From Planctomycetales bacterium 71-10 (GTDB lineage Bacteria; Planctomycetota; Planctomycetia; Isosphaerales; Isosphaeraceae), in NCBI GenBank assembly GCA_001898385.1, contig MKTT01000076.1, forward strand, positions 100,212-164,211: a stretch of DNA of 64,000 bases, in the 5' to 3' direction. Of the stretch, positions 51,843 to 60,047 are shown piece after piece. The position numbers and the translations under genes are program-made. How positions within the stretch are numbered: position 1 is the stretch's first letter; the number at the start of each line of letters is the position of its first letter. The notes beneath the pieces were generated by a model. The model did not search any database. It was not told where the DNA came from and worked only from the letters and a program-made list of their open reading frames with translations.

Positions 51843-54800
51843 ATGACTCGCCTCGACCATCCGATTCGCCCCGAGACCCGGCGCAGGACGGCCGTCCTGC
51901 GCCGTCGCACCCTCGTCCTGGTCGGGCTCCTGCTCGCGGGCCTCCACGCCCGCGCGTCGGAGCCGTTCCGCGCGACCCTTTCGCTGGCCCCGGCCGGGTC
52001 GTGGTCGCGCCCCCTGCCGGGGCTCAACGCGAATCGCCGCGGCGAGCTGGTCGTCTCGATCGCCGCCCCCGCGGACGACGACCGCGTCGAGGTCCAGTTG
52101 AGCGGCCCGAGCGGGCTCGTCCTGCGCAAGACGCTCCACGCCGGCGACCCGGACGTCTACATCCCCTATCGCCCCGCTCGCGACGGCGGCGGCGGCGTCC
52201 GGCTGATTCGCAAGGACGCCGGGGCCACCCCCCTGTCGCTCCTCGTCTCCTGGTCCGAAGACGACGCCGACGACGCCCTGGAAGCCGAGCCCAACGACGA
52301 CTGGCGCTCGGCGAACCGGCTCGTCCTCGGCCGCCCGATCTACGGCTCGGCCGACGACGTGGACTGGCTCGAAAACGCCGAGGAAGGCCGCGCCGGGCTG
52401 GATTGGTTCCGCTTCGACGTCGATTCCGAGAAGCCCGTCCTCGTCACCTTCTCCCTCGACCTGATCGACCGCGACGTCTCGGCCGACCTGGCCGTCTTCA
52501 CGGTGAAGGACGACCGGCCGGAGCCGTACCTCGTCGGGAAGGACCCGATGGAGATCGTCCACGACCGCGAGCGCGTGCGGTACTCCAAGAACCTGGTGCG
52601 GACGTTCGCGAAGGGGACGTACTACCTCCGCGTGAACGCCAACCACCCCGCCTACGTCCTGCGGTCTCGAACGTCCGACGTCCCCCCGTTCGATGATCCG
52701 ACGAAGGCCGTCGAGGCCGGCCTGCACTACATCCTGAACGCGGGCGACGCCTGGCTGGGGCAGGTCCCGCGCGAGGGGAACCGCTTCGTCCGCTCCACCA
52801 ACCTCCACGAGACGAGCCTCCGCTGCACCGGCTGCCACGCCACGAGCTTCCCCGCCGAGGCCGCCCTCGCCGCGCGTCGCGCCGGCTACCCGATCCATGC
52901 GAAGGATGCGCTCCTCAACATGATCGACCGCATCGCCGACGGCCCCGCCCCGCTCTACGGCGACGCCGGCCTGAACTGGCATCGCTACATCGCGACGCCG
53001 CTGGAAGTGAACGGCGCGCAGGGGGCCGTCCTCGTCGACTTCGACCGCGAGATCGCCGACGTCCCGACCTCGACCCTCGATCGCTTCGGCCCCTTCCTCA
53101 AGGCCGCCTGGGGGGGCCGCGACGCGATGCCCGAGGACGAGCGCAACGTCGTCCCCGCCGAGAGCAAGTTCGGCCTGGCCTGGAAAGGCTGGTGCGTGCT
53201 GTCCGAACTGGCCCGCCGCACCGGCCGCGAGGACGACGCCCGCGCCGCGGCCGACGTCGCGTCCCTGGCCACAGGCCGCGCCGCCGACCGCCGGGTTGAG
53301 TCGCTCCAGGACCGCATCCACCGCCTCGTCGCCTGGAGCCTGATCGACCGCGAGGCCAACGCGAACAAGATCCGTCGCGAGACCGGCGCGCTGATGGCCC
53401 TCCAGAACCCCGACGGCGGCTGGCACGAGAGCGACGCCCAACCCGGCCCGAGCGCCGTCTACGCCACCGGCCAACTCGTCGACGCCCTCCTCGAAGCCGG
53501 CCTCCCCCGCGACCACCCGGCGATCGACAAGGCCCTGAAATACCTCCTCTCCACGCAGCAGGATTTCGGCGGCTGGTTCCAGCCCGACACCCACGAGGAA
53601 TTTCGCACCCCCATGCGCGAGACCCGATGGGCCGTGGCCGCCCTCGCGCGGGCGTTCCCGCGCCCGGACTCATCGGGCCGCGGCTGGGGCGGCGGCCCTC
53701 CCCCCCCGCCGAGGCCCGGGCCCCTCGTGGCGGCGCTCGACGACCTCGAAGCCGCCTGGGACGCCCCCGCGGACGACGGCCCCGCCCACGCCAGGGCCGT
53801 CGCCGCCCTGCTGGACCATCGGTCCCCCCTCGTCCGGGCCTCGGCCGCCGCTCGCCTCGGGCGACTGGGCCGCCACGACGGCGTCGCGCCGCTGCTGACC
53901 GCCCTGGACGACCCCTCCAAGATCGTGCGCCGGGCCGCGGCGTTCGGCCTGCGGACGCTCGGGAACCGAGGTATCGGCGTCGACGTCGCCCTGGACGCCC
54001 TCACGTTCGTTTCCCCCCGCGTCCGCCGCGAAGCGACCTCGCTCCTGACGCGACAGGTCCCCGGGTTCGACGGCCGCCCGATCGTCGTCGACCGGCTCGG
54101 CCGCCGCCTCGACGACTCCGACTTGCTCACGCGATTCGAATCCGCCCGCGCCCTCCGCCGCGCGTTCTACCGCGTCGACGACCCGGCCGTCCGCAGGCGG
54201 ATCGTCGAGGCCCTGCTCGCGCGGCTGGCCGTCGAGCGGGTCCCGCTCTTGCGGCGGAACCTGGGCGAGAACCTCTACATCGTGATGGATGAGAACCTCG
54301 GCGGCGGCGTGAGCCTCCAGCGCAACCTGGCGGCGCTCCCCGAGCCGATGCGCGGCCCCGCGATGGAGGCCCGAAAGGACCTAGAACGCGACGCGATCGT
54401 CGGCCCGATCCTCGCCGCCCTGCGCGATGGCGGCGAACTCCAGCGGGCCGGCGTGCTCCGGGCGTTCGACGGCTCGTTCCTCGCGGGCCGGACCTACGCG
54501 AAGCGTCCCGAGGGCGCCGTCGACGTCGGCAACGACCGCGAATTCGGGTTCCTGCACGAGCCGCCGATCGAGGACGTCGAGCCGGCGTTCGCCGCGCTGC
54601 TGGCCGCGACTCCGACGGGCCCGGAACGCCGCGACGCGATCCGGCTCGCCAGCTTCTTCCGGGTCCCCGAACGGACGCGCGATCCCGCCGTCCAAACGGC
54701 CCTCCTGGCGGCCGTCGACGACCCCGACGCCGAGACCCGCGCCGAGGCCCTGCGCGTCGTCGGACGCGAGATGAGCTTCGACGGCGCGGAGGCCGACCCG

Positions 54801-55958
54801 AAGCTGTCGGGGACGATCGCCGCCCTCCTCGCCGGCCCGGCCGAGGCCCGCCCGGCGCTGGTCGCCGCCGTGGGACGCAACCCGGCCCTGGCGAGGCGGC
54901 CCGAGATCGCCGCGGCGCTCGCCGCGCTGACGAGCCGGCTCGACGCCTCGCCCGACCTCCTGCCGATCCTCGACCGCCTCGGCCTCCCCGACGCCGAGGT
55001 CGTCGCCGCGATGGCCCGGGGGTGGGACGCCTACGACCCGGCCCGCAAGGCCCAGGCCCTCGACGTCCTCCTCCGCCTCCCCCCGTCCGAGGCCGCCGGC
55101 ACCCTGCTCGCTCGCGCCGCGGCCGACGCCTCCGAAATGGTCCGCGAGCGGGCCTTCGCCACGCTCATCGAGCGCGCCCCTTCGACCGCCGAGGCGTCCG
55201 CCGCGATCCTCCCCGCGTTCGACGACCCCGCGCCGAAGGTCCGCCGCCTGGCCCTGACGGCGACGGCCCAGCGGGCTTCGTTCTGGGACCGCGGCGACGC
55301 GCTCGAAGCCCTGGCCCGGCTCCTGGTCGACCCGGATGCCGGCGTGCGGTCCGACGCGCTCGACCTCGTGAAGCACCACCGCCTCCTCGTCCGCTTCCCC
55401 GTCCTGGCCCGCCGCGTGAAGGCCCTCGCCGACGACCCCGCGCTCGGCCCGCGCATCGACGCGATGCTGCGGGCGGCGGGGCGGGACCCGTCGGAGGTCG
55501 CACCGGACGTCGCCGTCGACCGGCCCCTGATCCTCGACCTAAACGCCTTCCGCCGCGACGTGAATCCCCTCTTCTATCGCCCCGGCGCCGACGGCCACGC
55601 CTGCGTCGACTGCCACGCCAATCACGCCATCCTGCGCCTCGCCGAGCGCCGCGACGGGGGCCCGAGCGACGAGGACGTCGCCCTCAACTTCGCCTCCGCG
55701 TCCCGCGTCGCCGACCTGGCCCGGCCCGAGGCGAGCCTCCTGCTCCGCAAGCCCCTCAGCCCCGACGGCCGGGGCGAGGCCGACCCCCTTGGCCCCACCG
55801 GCGTCACCCACGTCGGCGGCCCGCGCTGGGAGTCCGTCGACGACCCCGCCTACCGCGCCGTCCTCGCCTGGCTCCGCGCCTCCGCGGCCCAGGCCGACCC
55901 GGCCCCGCCCCTCGTCACGGACCCCGACGGGCCGAAATCCCTCGACCCCGCCCCCTGA
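51843..55958 (+). CDS. Giant secreted HEAT-repeat protein with two c-haem motifs
   Basis: A 1371-residue exported protein. After a signal segment (about 22-38) comes a PPC-like beta domain (about 145-275, opening EAEPNDDWRSANRL), then CTGCH at residue 328, a prenyltransferase/squalene-cyclase-type alpha/alpha region (about 490-615, LMALQNPDGGWHESDAQPGP) and a long series of HEAT repeats (about 640-1230). A second haem motif, CVDCH, lies near residue 1255. The last 100 residues recall planctomycete cytochrome C domains (DPLGPTGVTHVGGPRWESVD). Function is unknown; a scaffold for periplasmic redox or glycan breakdown is plausible. CTACAAT 22 bases upstream may be the -10 box. Confidence 0.72.
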   Translation: MTRLDHPIRPETRRRTAVLRRRTLVLVGLLLAGLHARASEPFRATLSLAPAGSWSRPLPGLNANRRGELVVSIAAPADDDRVEVQLSGPSGLVLRKTLHAGDPDVYIPYRPARDGGGGVRLIRKDAGATPLSLLVSWSEDDADDALEAEPNDDWRSANRLVLGRPIYGSADDVDWLENAEEGRAGLDWFRFDVDSEKPVLVTFSLDLIDRDVSADLAVFTVKDDRPEPYLVGKDPMEIVHDRERVRYSKNLVRTFAKGTYYLRVNANHPAYVLRSRTSDVPPFDDPTKAVEAGLHYILNAGDAWLGQVPREGNRFVRSTNLHETSLRCTGCHATSFPAEAALAARRAGYPIHAKDALLNMIDRIADGPAPLYGDAGLNWHRYIATPLEVNGAQGAVLVDFDREIADVPTSTLDRFGPFLKAAWGGRDAMPEDERNVVPAESKFGLAWKGWCVLSELARRTGREDDARAAADVASLATGRAADRRVESLQDRIHRLVAWSLIDREANANKIRRETGALMALQNPDGGWHESDAQPGPSAVYATGQLVDALLEAGLPRDHPAIDKALKYLLSTQQDFGGWFQPDTHEEFRTPMRETRWAVAALARAFPRPDSSGRGWGGGPPPPPRPGPLVAALDDLEAAWDAPADDGPAHARAVAALLDHRSPLVRASAAARLGRLGRHDGVAPLLTALDDPSKIVRRAAAFGLRTLGNRGIGVDVALDALTFVSPRVRREATSLLTRQVPGFDGRPIVVDRLGRRLDDSDLLTRFESARALRRAFYRVDDPAVRRRIVEALLARLAVERVPLLRRNLGENLYIVMDENLGGGVSLQRNLAALPEPMRGPAMEARKDLERDAIVGPILAALRDGGELQRAGVLRAFDGSFLAGRTYAKRPEGAVDVGNDREFGFLHEPPIEDVEPAFAALLAATPTGPERRDAIRLASFFRVPERTRDPAVQTALLAAVDDPDAETRAEALRVVGREMSFDGAEADPKLSGTIAALLAGPAEARPALVAAVGRNPALARRPEIAAALAALTSRLDASPDLLPILDRLGLPDAEVVAAMARGWDAYDPARKAQALDVLLRLPPSEAAGTLLARAAADASEMVRERAFATLIERAPSTAEASAAILPAFDDPAPKVRRLALTATAQRASFWDRGDALEALARLLVDPDAGVRSDALDLVKHHRLLVRFPVLARRVKALADDPALGPRIDAMLRAAGRDPSEVAPDVAVDRPLILDLNAFRRDVNPLFYRPGADGHACVDCHANHAILRLAERRDGGPSDEDVALNFASASRVADLARPEASLLLRKPLSPDGRGEADPLGPTGVTHVGGPRWESVDDPAYRAVLAWLRASAAQADPAPPLVTDPDGPKSLDPAP

Positions 55959-56044
55959 AGTCGGCGATTCGCCGTTGACGCCGGGGTCTTTGCCTGGCAA
56001 AGTCGAATCGCTTTGCGAAACAAAGACACCAAGGAGACCGCGAC

Positions 56045-56848
56045 ATGGCGATCGTGGAGGCGGACCGGGAGGGAGACGCGGCCTGGGCGAAAGGGTTCCG
56101 GGACCTGGACCGGATCCTGCGGGGGGAGTTGACGCGGCTGCCGGCGTTGCGGGACGGCGAGGTCCCGGTGGCCCCGGGCCGGCTGACGTGGGTCGTGGTC
56201 GGGCTGTGCATGGCCTACGGGGCCTGCATGGGGACGTTCTCGCTGCTGTCGCCGCAGGGGCCGGGCCTGATGCAGGTCGTGGCGTCGATGGTGAAGGTCC
56301 CGCTGCTGTTCTACCTGACGTTGGTGGTGACGCTGCCGTCGCTGTACGTCCTGAACGCGCTGATGGGCTCGCGGCTGTCGTTCGGGTCGGTGTTCCGGCT
56401 GCTGTCGGCGTCGCTGGGGGTGAACGTGGCGGTGCTGGCCTCGATGGGGCCGATCGTGGCGTTCTTCTCGGCCTGCACGACGAGCTACCCGTTCATGGTC
56501 CTGCTGAACGTGGCCGTGTTCGCGACGGCCGGGTTCCTGGCGCTGGGGTTCCTGCTCCAGACGCTCCAGCGCCTGAGCATCGCGCGGACGCTGACGATCG
56601 CGACGGATCTCGCGGCCGACGACGAGGCCCCGGGGGCGATCCATCCCCTGACGGACCAGTACGCGGGGCGTCGGGTGCGGGCGATCTTCCGGGTCTGGAT
56701 GGTGCTGTTCGGCCTGGTGGGGGCCCAGATGGGCTGGGTGCTGCGGCCGTTCATCGGCGACCCGAGCCGGCCGTTCGCCTGGTTCCGGCCTCGGCAGTCG
56801 AACTTCTTCGAGGCGGTCTTGCACGCCCTGTCCGCCGTCTTCTCGTGA
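56045..56848 (+). CDS. Polytopic membrane protein, tandem paralogue 1
   Basis: A 267-residue protein with about six membrane segments. YGACMGTF, SMVKVPLLFYLTLVVTLPSL ... LNALMG and AQMGWVLRPFIGDP recur in the next gene, which shows that the two are paralogues from a tandem duplication. I know no characterised function for this family; its members occur in planctomycetes. ATG 56045 follows GGAGACCGCG. The gene is 86 bases after the HEAT-repeat gene. Confidence 0.7.
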   Translation: MAIVEADREGDAAWAKGFRDLDRILRGELTRLPALRDGEVPVAPGRLTWVVVGLCMAYGACMGTFSLLSPQGPGLMQVVASMVKVPLLFYLTLVVTLPSLYVLNALMGSRLSFGSVFRLLSASLGVNVAVLASMGPIVAFFSACTTSYPFMVLLNVAVFATAGFLALGFLLQTLQRLSIARTLTIATDLAADDEAPGAIHPLTDQYAGRRVRAIFRVWMVLFGLVGAQMGWVLRPFIGDPSRPFAWFRPRQSNFFEAVLHALSAVFS

Positions 56849-56863
56849 GCGGGGCCGCGACGC

Positions 56864-57532
56864 ATGACGACCCCGACGCTCCTCCGCCGCGCCGACGCGC
56901 TGCTGCGGGACCTCCCCGAGCCGGAGGTCCCCGCCGCGGCGGCCTGGCGCTCCCGCCTGGCGATCGTGACGACCTTCGGCGCGCTGTACGGCGCGACGAT
57001 GGGCTCGTACGGCGAGCGCCCGCTCCAGGCGACGTACTCGGCCCTGAAGCTGCCGCTGATGCTGGCGGCGTCGTTCGCGATCAGCCTGCCGCCGTTCTTC
57101 GTGGCCAACACGCTGTTCGGCCTCCGCGACGACTTCCGCCGCGTGGTCGGGGCGCTGGCGACCACCCAGGCGGCGCTCACGCTGATCCTGGCCTCGCTCG
57201 CGCCGGTCACGGCGTTCGCCTACTCCGCCTGCGGCCTGGACCACCGCCGCGCGGTGCTGCTCAACGGCCTGATGTTCGCCGTCGCCAGCCTGGGGGCGCA
57301 AGTGGTCCTGCGGCGCTCGTACCGCGAGCTGATCGCGGCCAGGCCGGCGCACCGGGCGATGCTCCGGGCCTGGCTGGCGGTCTACGTCTTCGTCGGGATC
57401 CAGATGGGCTGGGTGCTGCGGCCGTTCATCGGCGACCCGGGCCTGAAGACCCAGTTCTTCCGCGAGGATAGCTGGACGAACGCCTACGTCGCGGTGTGGA
57501 ACATGGTCGCGGGCGTCCTGTCCGGGTCGTGA
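56864..57532 (+). CDS. Polytopic membrane protein, tandem paralogue 2
   Basis: A 222-residue protein with five or six membrane segments, shorter than paralogue 1 at the N terminus and in one loop. Shared blocks are YGATMGSY, ALKLPLMLAASFAISLPPFF and IQMGWVLRPFIGDP. The 15-base gap shows co-transcription with paralogue 1. Its stop is one base away from the stop of the convergent S9 peptidase gene. Confidence 0.7.
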   Translation: MTTPTLLRRADALLRDLPEPEVPAAAAWRSRLAIVTTFGALYGATMGSYGERPLQATYSALKLPLMLAASFAISLPPFFVANTLFGLRDDFRRVVGALATTQAALTLILASLAPVTAFAYSACGLDHRRAVLLNGLMFAVASLGAQVVLRRSYRELIAARPAHRAMLRAWLAVYVFVGIQMGWVLRPFIGDPGLKTQFFREDSWTNAYVAVWNMVAGVLSGS

Positions 57533-57533
57533 T

Positions 57534-59822
57534 TCATCGCGACCGGGGCTCGACGCCCAGCAGGTGGCGGACGAAGAAGTCCCGGCGGCGACGGTCGCCG
57601 TAGGGGCTCTCGCCCGCGCCGTGGTCGGAGTTCGGGAAGACGACCAGGTCGAAGTCCTTGTCGGCCTTGATGAGCGCGTCGACCACCTGCATCGTCGAGG
57701 CCGGGTCGACGTTCCGGTCCAGCTCGCCGACGGTCAGCAGCAGCTTGCCCGTCAGCTTGTGGGCGTTGGTCACGTTGGACTGCTCGGCGTAGTGGGGGCC
57801 GACGGGCCATCCCATCCACTGCTCGTTCCACCAGATCTTGTCCATGCGATTGTCGTGGCAGCCGCAATCGGCGACGGCCGCCTTGTAGAAATCGCCGTGG
57901 AACAGCAGCGCCCCCAGCGCGTTCTGCCCGCCGGCCGAGCCGCCGAAGACCCCCACGCGCGACAGGTCCATCGCCGGGTCCCGTTCGGCGGCGGCCTTCA
58001 TCCAGAGGATCCGGTCGGGGAACCCGGCGTCGCCCAGGTTCTTCCAGCAGACGTCGTGGAACGCCTTGGAGCGGTCGTTGGTCCCCATGCCGTCGACCTG
58101 GACCACGATGAATCCCAGCTCCGCGAGCGTCTGATGCCGGTGATGGGGCGCGAACCGACGGGGGACGAACGATCCCTGCGGGCCGGCGTAGATGGCCTCG
58201 ATCACCGGGTACTTCGCGTCGGCCTGATAGCCCCGGGGCCGGCAGATGATCCCGTGGATGTCCGTCTCGCCGTCGCGCCCCTTGGCGACGAACCGTTGCG
58301 GCGGCTTCCAGCCGGTCGCCTCCAGCCGCGAGACGTCCGCCCGCTCCAGCTCGCAGGCGAGCGAGCCGTCGGCCGAGCGCCGCAGCTCGATCGCCGGCGG
58401 CAGGTCGACGCGCGAGTAGGTGTCGACGAACGACTCGCGATCGGGCGAGAATTCGACCTCGTGCGTCCCGTCGCCAGCCGTCAGGACGACCAGGTTGTTC
58501 CCGTCGAAGTCGACCCGCGCGAAGTGGACGTGATAGGGATCCTGGCCGGCGCGGATCCCGCCGGCGCGGAACCAGACCTGGCGCTTCTCCTCGTCGACCC
58601 GGTCGACGCCCAGCACGACCCACTCGCCGCGGGTGATCGGGTTCTTCACCCGGCCGTCGGCCAGGTCGATGAGGTACAGGTGATTCCAGCCGTCGCGCTC
58701 GGACATCCAGATCAGCTCCTTCGACTTCTCCATCCGACGCTCGAACAGCTTGGAGGAGTAGCAGAAGAAGGTCTCGGGCCGCTCGTCCACGATCGCCCTC
58801 GCCGCGCCCGTCTTCGCGTCGACGGCGATGAGCTTCATCACCTGATGCCCGCGCTGGTTGTACAGGAACGAGAACCGCGACGAATCGGCGTCCCAGGCGA
58901 AGCCCTCCACGCTCCAGGGGTTGGGGGCCAAATCCGGGTCGATCGGGACCTCCTTGCGGGCCTCGACGTCGAACAGGTGGGGCTTCGAGACCGGGACCTG
59001 GTCGCCGGGCTTCATGTAGTCGTGGGTGATGAGCTTCGGCTGCAACTGATCCTTCGGCGAGGACGCGACCATGGAAACCTTGCGGTCGGACCCCTTCCGC
59101 GTCCGGAGCGCGACGAACCGCTTCGAGTCGGGCGACCAGTAGACGCGGGGCTCGTAGGCGTCGACGTCGCTCCCCTCGAAGCTCATCGGCGTCTCGCGAC
59201 CGCCGTCCTTCTCGCGGAGGATCAGGTTGTGATCGCGGACGAGGATGGAGAGCTTCCCGTCCGGCGAATCCTCGCCGCGCGGGGATTCCTTCGTCCCCTC
59301 GTCGGGCCGCGGCCGACGACGGCGGCGGTCGCCGTCGGGGCCCCCCGAGGCCGGCCGATCGGCGGGGGGGGCGGGCTCCTCCTTCAGCTCGCCCGACGGC
59401 TCGAATCGATACGACTTGCCTTCGAACGCGAAGGTCGTTGCGCCGTCCTCGGCGAAGGCGAGGCGGTCGAGCGCCAGCTTCGTCGCGTCCACCGGCTTCC
59501 CGGCCGCCTTCGCCAGCGCCTCGGCCAGCCTGGCGTGATCGAAGGCCGGCTTGCGCTCGCCCTTCGTCACGTCGACGAGGATGTACTCTTTCACGCCGTC
59601 GGCCAGGTCGTTGCGATACCATAGGCGGCGGCCGTCCCCAGACCATTCGGGCCGGACCGAGGCCCGGAACACCGTGTCGCGGGTGGACTCGTACAGGCCG
59701 TCGGCGCGGGCGTAAGCGGCCTTCGATCCTTCGTCCCCCGCGCGGGCCGGGGCGAAGGGCCAGGGCGCGAGCCCGACGACAAGCAGCCAGGCGACGCGGG
59801 ACGTGTTGGGATGCGCGGGCAA
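57534..59822 (-). CDS. S9-family prolyl oligopeptidase / dipeptidyl peptidase IV-like, secreted
   Basis: A 762-residue protein. A beta-propeller (DPPIV_N, about 60-530) precedes an alpha/beta hydrolase with VGVFGGSAGGQNALGALLFH (Ser at about 628), TVGELDRNVDP (Asp, about 702) and SDHGAGES (His, about 733). It cleaves short peptides, usually after proline. TTG 59822 is chosen: GGAGG lies seven bases upstream and the protein then starts with PAHPNTSRVAWLLVVGLAPW, a signal peptide. ATG 59897 would add 25 polar residues in front. A charged insert with RRRRRPRPDEG lies near residue 160. It is divergent from the DUF1549 gene. Confidence 0.87.
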   Translation of the reverse strand: MPAHPNTSRVAWLLVVGLAPWPFAPARAGDEGSKAAYARADGLYESTRDTVFRASVRPEWSGDGRRLWYRNDLADGVKEYILVDVTKGERKPAFDHARLAEALAKAAGKPVDATKLALDRLAFAEDGATTFAFEGKSYRFEPSGELKEEPAPPADRPASGGPDGDRRRRRPRPDEGTKESPRGEDSPDGKLSILVRDHNLILREKDGGRETPMSFEGSDVDAYEPRVYWSPDSKRFVALRTRKGSDRKVSMVASSPKDQLQPKLITHDYMKPGDQVPVSKPHLFDVEARKEVPIDPDLAPNPWSVEGFAWDADSSRFSFLYNQRGHQVMKLIAVDAKTGAARAIVDERPETFFCYSSKLFERRMEKSKELIWMSERDGWNHLYLIDLADGRVKNPITRGEWVVLGVDRVDEEKRQVWFRAGGIRAGQDPYHVHFARVDFDGNNLVVLTAGDGTHEVEFSPDRESFVDTYSRVDLPPAIELRRSADGSLACELERADVSRLEATGWKPPQRFVAKGRDGETDIHGIICRPRGYQADAKYPVIEAIYAGPQGSFVPRRFAPHHRHQTLAELGFIVVQVDGMGTNDRSKAFHDVCWKNLGDAGFPDRILWMKAAAERDPAMDLSRVGVFGGSAGGQNALGALLFHGDFYKAAVADCGCHDNRMDKIWWNEQWMGWPVGPHYAEQSNVTNAHKLTGKLLLTVGELDRNVDPASTMQVVDALIKADKDFDLVVFPNSDHGAGESPYGDRRRRDFFVRHLLGVEPRSR

Positions 59823-59979
59823 GTCGGGGCCTCCGGTATCGGTCGGGTCGCGTCTCGATTCGATCGCGCCCTCGTCGCGCGAACGACGGGCGTCCATTAT
59901 GACGACCGCGACGGCCGCCGAAATCGGCCCCCCGCCGGAAGATGGACCGGAGCGGCGGGGTGCGGATGTCGAAGAATTG

Positions 59980-60008
59980 TTGAAGAACGCCCCGCGATCG
60001 GTTACAAC
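59980..60008 (+). promoter_or_regulatory. Putative promoter of the DUF1549/DUF1553-DUF1501 group
   Basis: TTGAAG (59980-59985) and TACAAC (60003-60008) are separated by exactly 17 bases; each matches four of six sigma-70 consensus positions. The start site would be about 33 bases before the ATG cluster at 60048. Confidence 0.5.
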
Positions 60009-60047
60009 GGTCCCGGGCGAGCGTCGAATCCGAGGTGCTTCAAGGCG

